A stretch of DNA of 7,265 nucleotides from Ardenticatenia bacterium (GTDB taxonomy: Bacteria > Chloroflexota > Anaerolineae > Aggregatilineales > Ch27), in NCBI GenBank assembly GCA_026983935.1, contig JALSTC010000764.1, positions 1 to 7,265 on the forward strand, given 5' to 3'. Below the pieces are notes generated by a model, which saw only the letters and a program-made list of their open reading frames with translations, was not told the DNA's origin and did not search any database. This document shows, one piece after another, positions 6,155 through 7,265 of this stretch. Both the position numbers and the translations under genes were made by a program. The stretch's first letter is position 1. Every line of letters starts with the position of its first letter.

Positions 6155-7024
6155 ATGCGCATTGAATTTCTGGGAACCAGCGGGGCCAGCCCCACGCCGC
6201 GCCCAACCTGCAACTGCCGCGTCTGTGCGGAGGCACGGGCACGCGGTGTGCCGTACAGCCGCATGGGGCCGGCGCTCTTTCTGCACGGCCCCGACCTGCT
6301 GATTGACACGCCGGAGGACATCGTCCACTCCCTCAACCGGGCCAACATCCAGCACGTGGCGGCTGTGGTGTTCAGTCACTGGCACCCCGACCATACAGCG
6401 GGCAGCCGTGTGTTTGAGGCGCTCAATCTGCGGGGCTGGCAGTGGCCGCCGCAGCATGAGCGCACGCCGGTTTACATTCCCCAGAACGTCCAGACCGATT
6501 TTGAGCACTGGCGCGGCCTGGCGGAGCAGATGGATTACCTGCAGGGGCGTGGTCTGGTGGAGCAGCACATCGTCCCCGACGGGGAGATGTTCGTGCTTGA
6601 TGGCGTGACCGTGCAGCCTTTTCAGCTTCCCGCGCCGACGGCCAATGTCTATGCCTTCATCCTGAGCGAGGGCAGCAGGCGCGTGCTGATCGCGCCGGAT
6701 GAGCTGGTTGGCTGGCAGCCGCCGGAGGCGCTGGGACGCTTTGACGCGGCGATCCTGCCGACGGGAATTTTTGAGTTCGATCCATTCACCGGTGAGCGGC
6801 GCATCCCCGCCGAACACCCCGTGCTCACGACGGAGGCCACTTTTCGCCAGACGCTGGATATGGTGCGGGCGCTGGACACGGCACGCACGATCTTCATTCA
6901 CATCGAGGAGAACGACGGCCACTCCTACGATGACCTGCTGCGGCTTCAGCGCAAGCTGACCGCGGAGCAGCCCGACCTCGGCCCGGTGATGTTCGCCTTC
7001 GACCGGCTGATGATCGAGGTATGA
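6155..7024 (+). CDS. PhnP-like metallo-beta-lactamase-fold hydrolase
   Basis: A 289-residue predicted cytosolic hydrolase. The fold signature HWHPDH is at 75-80, preceded by strand LLIDTPED with D51. An N-terminal CNCRVC (C19, C21, C24) matches the C-x-C-x2-C structural zinc site of PhnP, the phosphoribosyl cyclic phosphodiesterase. Later candidate ligands are D182 (APDE), H221 (AEHP) and H249 (FIHIEEN). By alignment from memory with E. coli PhnP, the metal ligand H143 corresponds to A160 in a PAPTAN segment, so one usual ligand seems absent. No phosphonate genes are near, so a generic cyclic phosphodiesterase or other phosphoester hydrolase is safer than PhnP itself. GGAGGG lies 11 bases before the ATG. 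It is divergent from the TIR gene and 28 bases ahead of a secreted-protein gene, probably co-transcribed. Confidence 0.85.
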   Translation: MRIEFLGTSGASPTPRPTCNCRVCAEARARGVPYSRMGPALFLHGPDLLIDTPEDIVHSLNRANIQHVAAVVFSHWHPDHTAGSRVFEALNLRGWQWPPQHERTPVYIPQNVQTDFEHWRGLAEQMDYLQGRGLVEQHIVPDGEMFVLDGVTVQPFQLPAPTANVYAFILSEGSRRVLIAPDELVGWQPPEALGRFDAAILPTGIFEFDPFTGERRIPAEHPVLTTEATFRQTLDMVRALDTARTIFIHIEENDGHSYDDLLRLQRKLTAEQPDLGPVMFAFDRLMIEV

Positions 7025-7052
7025 TCTGGTCTATTCGTGAATGGGTGTTGTG

Positions 7053-7265
7053 ATGATTCTTCAAAGGCTGAATCCGACTGGGGTGAGGGGGGGGGCCGCG
7101 ATTGCCTTAACGACAATGCTGTTTCTCCTGTTTGCGTTGGCGATGGGGCAGGGGGCGCTGGCGCAGGATGGCGGCACGCCCACCGTCACGCCGACGCCCA
7201 CGCTGCCGCCGCCGGATACCCTCCCGGCTTCCGGCACGCTGACCCGGAACTGCGGCGCGGGAGTC
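7053..7265 (+). CDS. Secreted protein, N-terminal part, cut by window end
   Basis: Seventy-one open codons run to the window edge without a stop. The start encodes a typical signal peptide: an n-region with R5 and R12, a hydrophobic core at about 17-31 (LTTMLFLLFALAM), and a likely cleavage after ALA at 35-37, before QDGG. The mature part begins with a TPTVTPTPT linker (42-50), then PPPDTLPASGTL and a cysteine at 67. Function cannot be called. The ribosome site is weak (GGGTG about six bases upstream). In-frame alternatives are ATG 7041 and GTG 7050. It follows the hydrolase stop by 28 bases on the same strand, so one transcript is likely. The linker style matches that of the TIR-SH3b protein, a habit of this genome rather than proof of shared function. 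Confidence 0.72.
   Translation, partial: MILQRLNPTGVRGGAAIALTTMLFLLFALAMGQGALAQDGGTPTVTPTPTLPPPDTLPASGTLTRNCGAGV
7087..7095 (+). repeat. Nine-G homopolymer in the signal-peptide coding region
   Basis: Nine consecutive G residues encode the end of R12, then G13, G14 and the first base of A15 of the secreted protein. The reading frame is open through the tract as written. Such tracts are prone to slippage, and loss or gain of one G would frameshift all upstream starts. A base-calling error is also possible. Confidence 0.6.

Noticed and set aside
5951..6922. Open frame of 323 codons on - opposite the hydrolase
   Set aside because: It covers most of the metallo-beta-lactamase-fold gene in antisense, shows no recognisable motif, and overlaps the start of the TIR gene.

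Overview
The window is GC-rich and densely coded, and appears to come from a free-living bacterium. Ser/Thr-Pro linkers of the TPTPTP type join an SH3b array and follow a signal peptide. Together with a TIR protein and a complete feoABC set, they suggest a Chloroflexota (Anaerolineae-like) genome. That assignment is an inference from style; no phylogenetic marker is present.

Layout. From the left edge a class I SAM-dependent methyltransferase runs on + (15-644). It converges on a stand-alone response-regulator receiver protein on - (659-1066), which has its own promoter-like region (about 1099-1148). The core of the window is a minus-strand cluster read from right to left: a small four-helix membrane protein (4566-4012), feoA (4001-3753), feoB (3692-1449) and a FeoC-like winged-helix gene (1443-1150). 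Gaps are 10, 60 and 5 bases. About 100 bases upstream of the membrane protein start lies a perfect 7-3-7 inverted repeat that resembles a Fur box, followed by a GTGA-N6-TCAC dyad of CRP/FNR type. The simplest reading is one iron-controlled operon for ferrous iron uptake, in which FeoB is the GTPase-permease, FeoA and FeoC are cytosolic accessory factors, and the first gene is a membrane protein that is not a known Feo component.

Further right, also on -, is a 429-residue protein (6021-4732) with an N-terminal TIR domain, one transmembrane helix and three SH3b-like repeats spaced exactly 80 residues apart. The predicted topology is a cytosolic TIR joined to an extracytoplasmic repeat array. 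Divergently on + lies a PhnP-like metallo-beta-lactamase-fold hydrolase (6155-7024). It is followed after 28 bases by the start of a secreted protein with a signal peptide and a TPT linker, cut off by the window end (7053-7265).

The items most worth follow-up are the extra membrane gene heading the feo operon with its two dyads, the membrane-anchored TIR-SH3b protein, the apparent loss of one metal-binding histidine in the hydrolase, and a nine-G tract in the first codons of the secreted protein. No RNA genes, CRISPR arrays or mobile elements were seen, and there is no gene-free stretch longer than about 170 bases.
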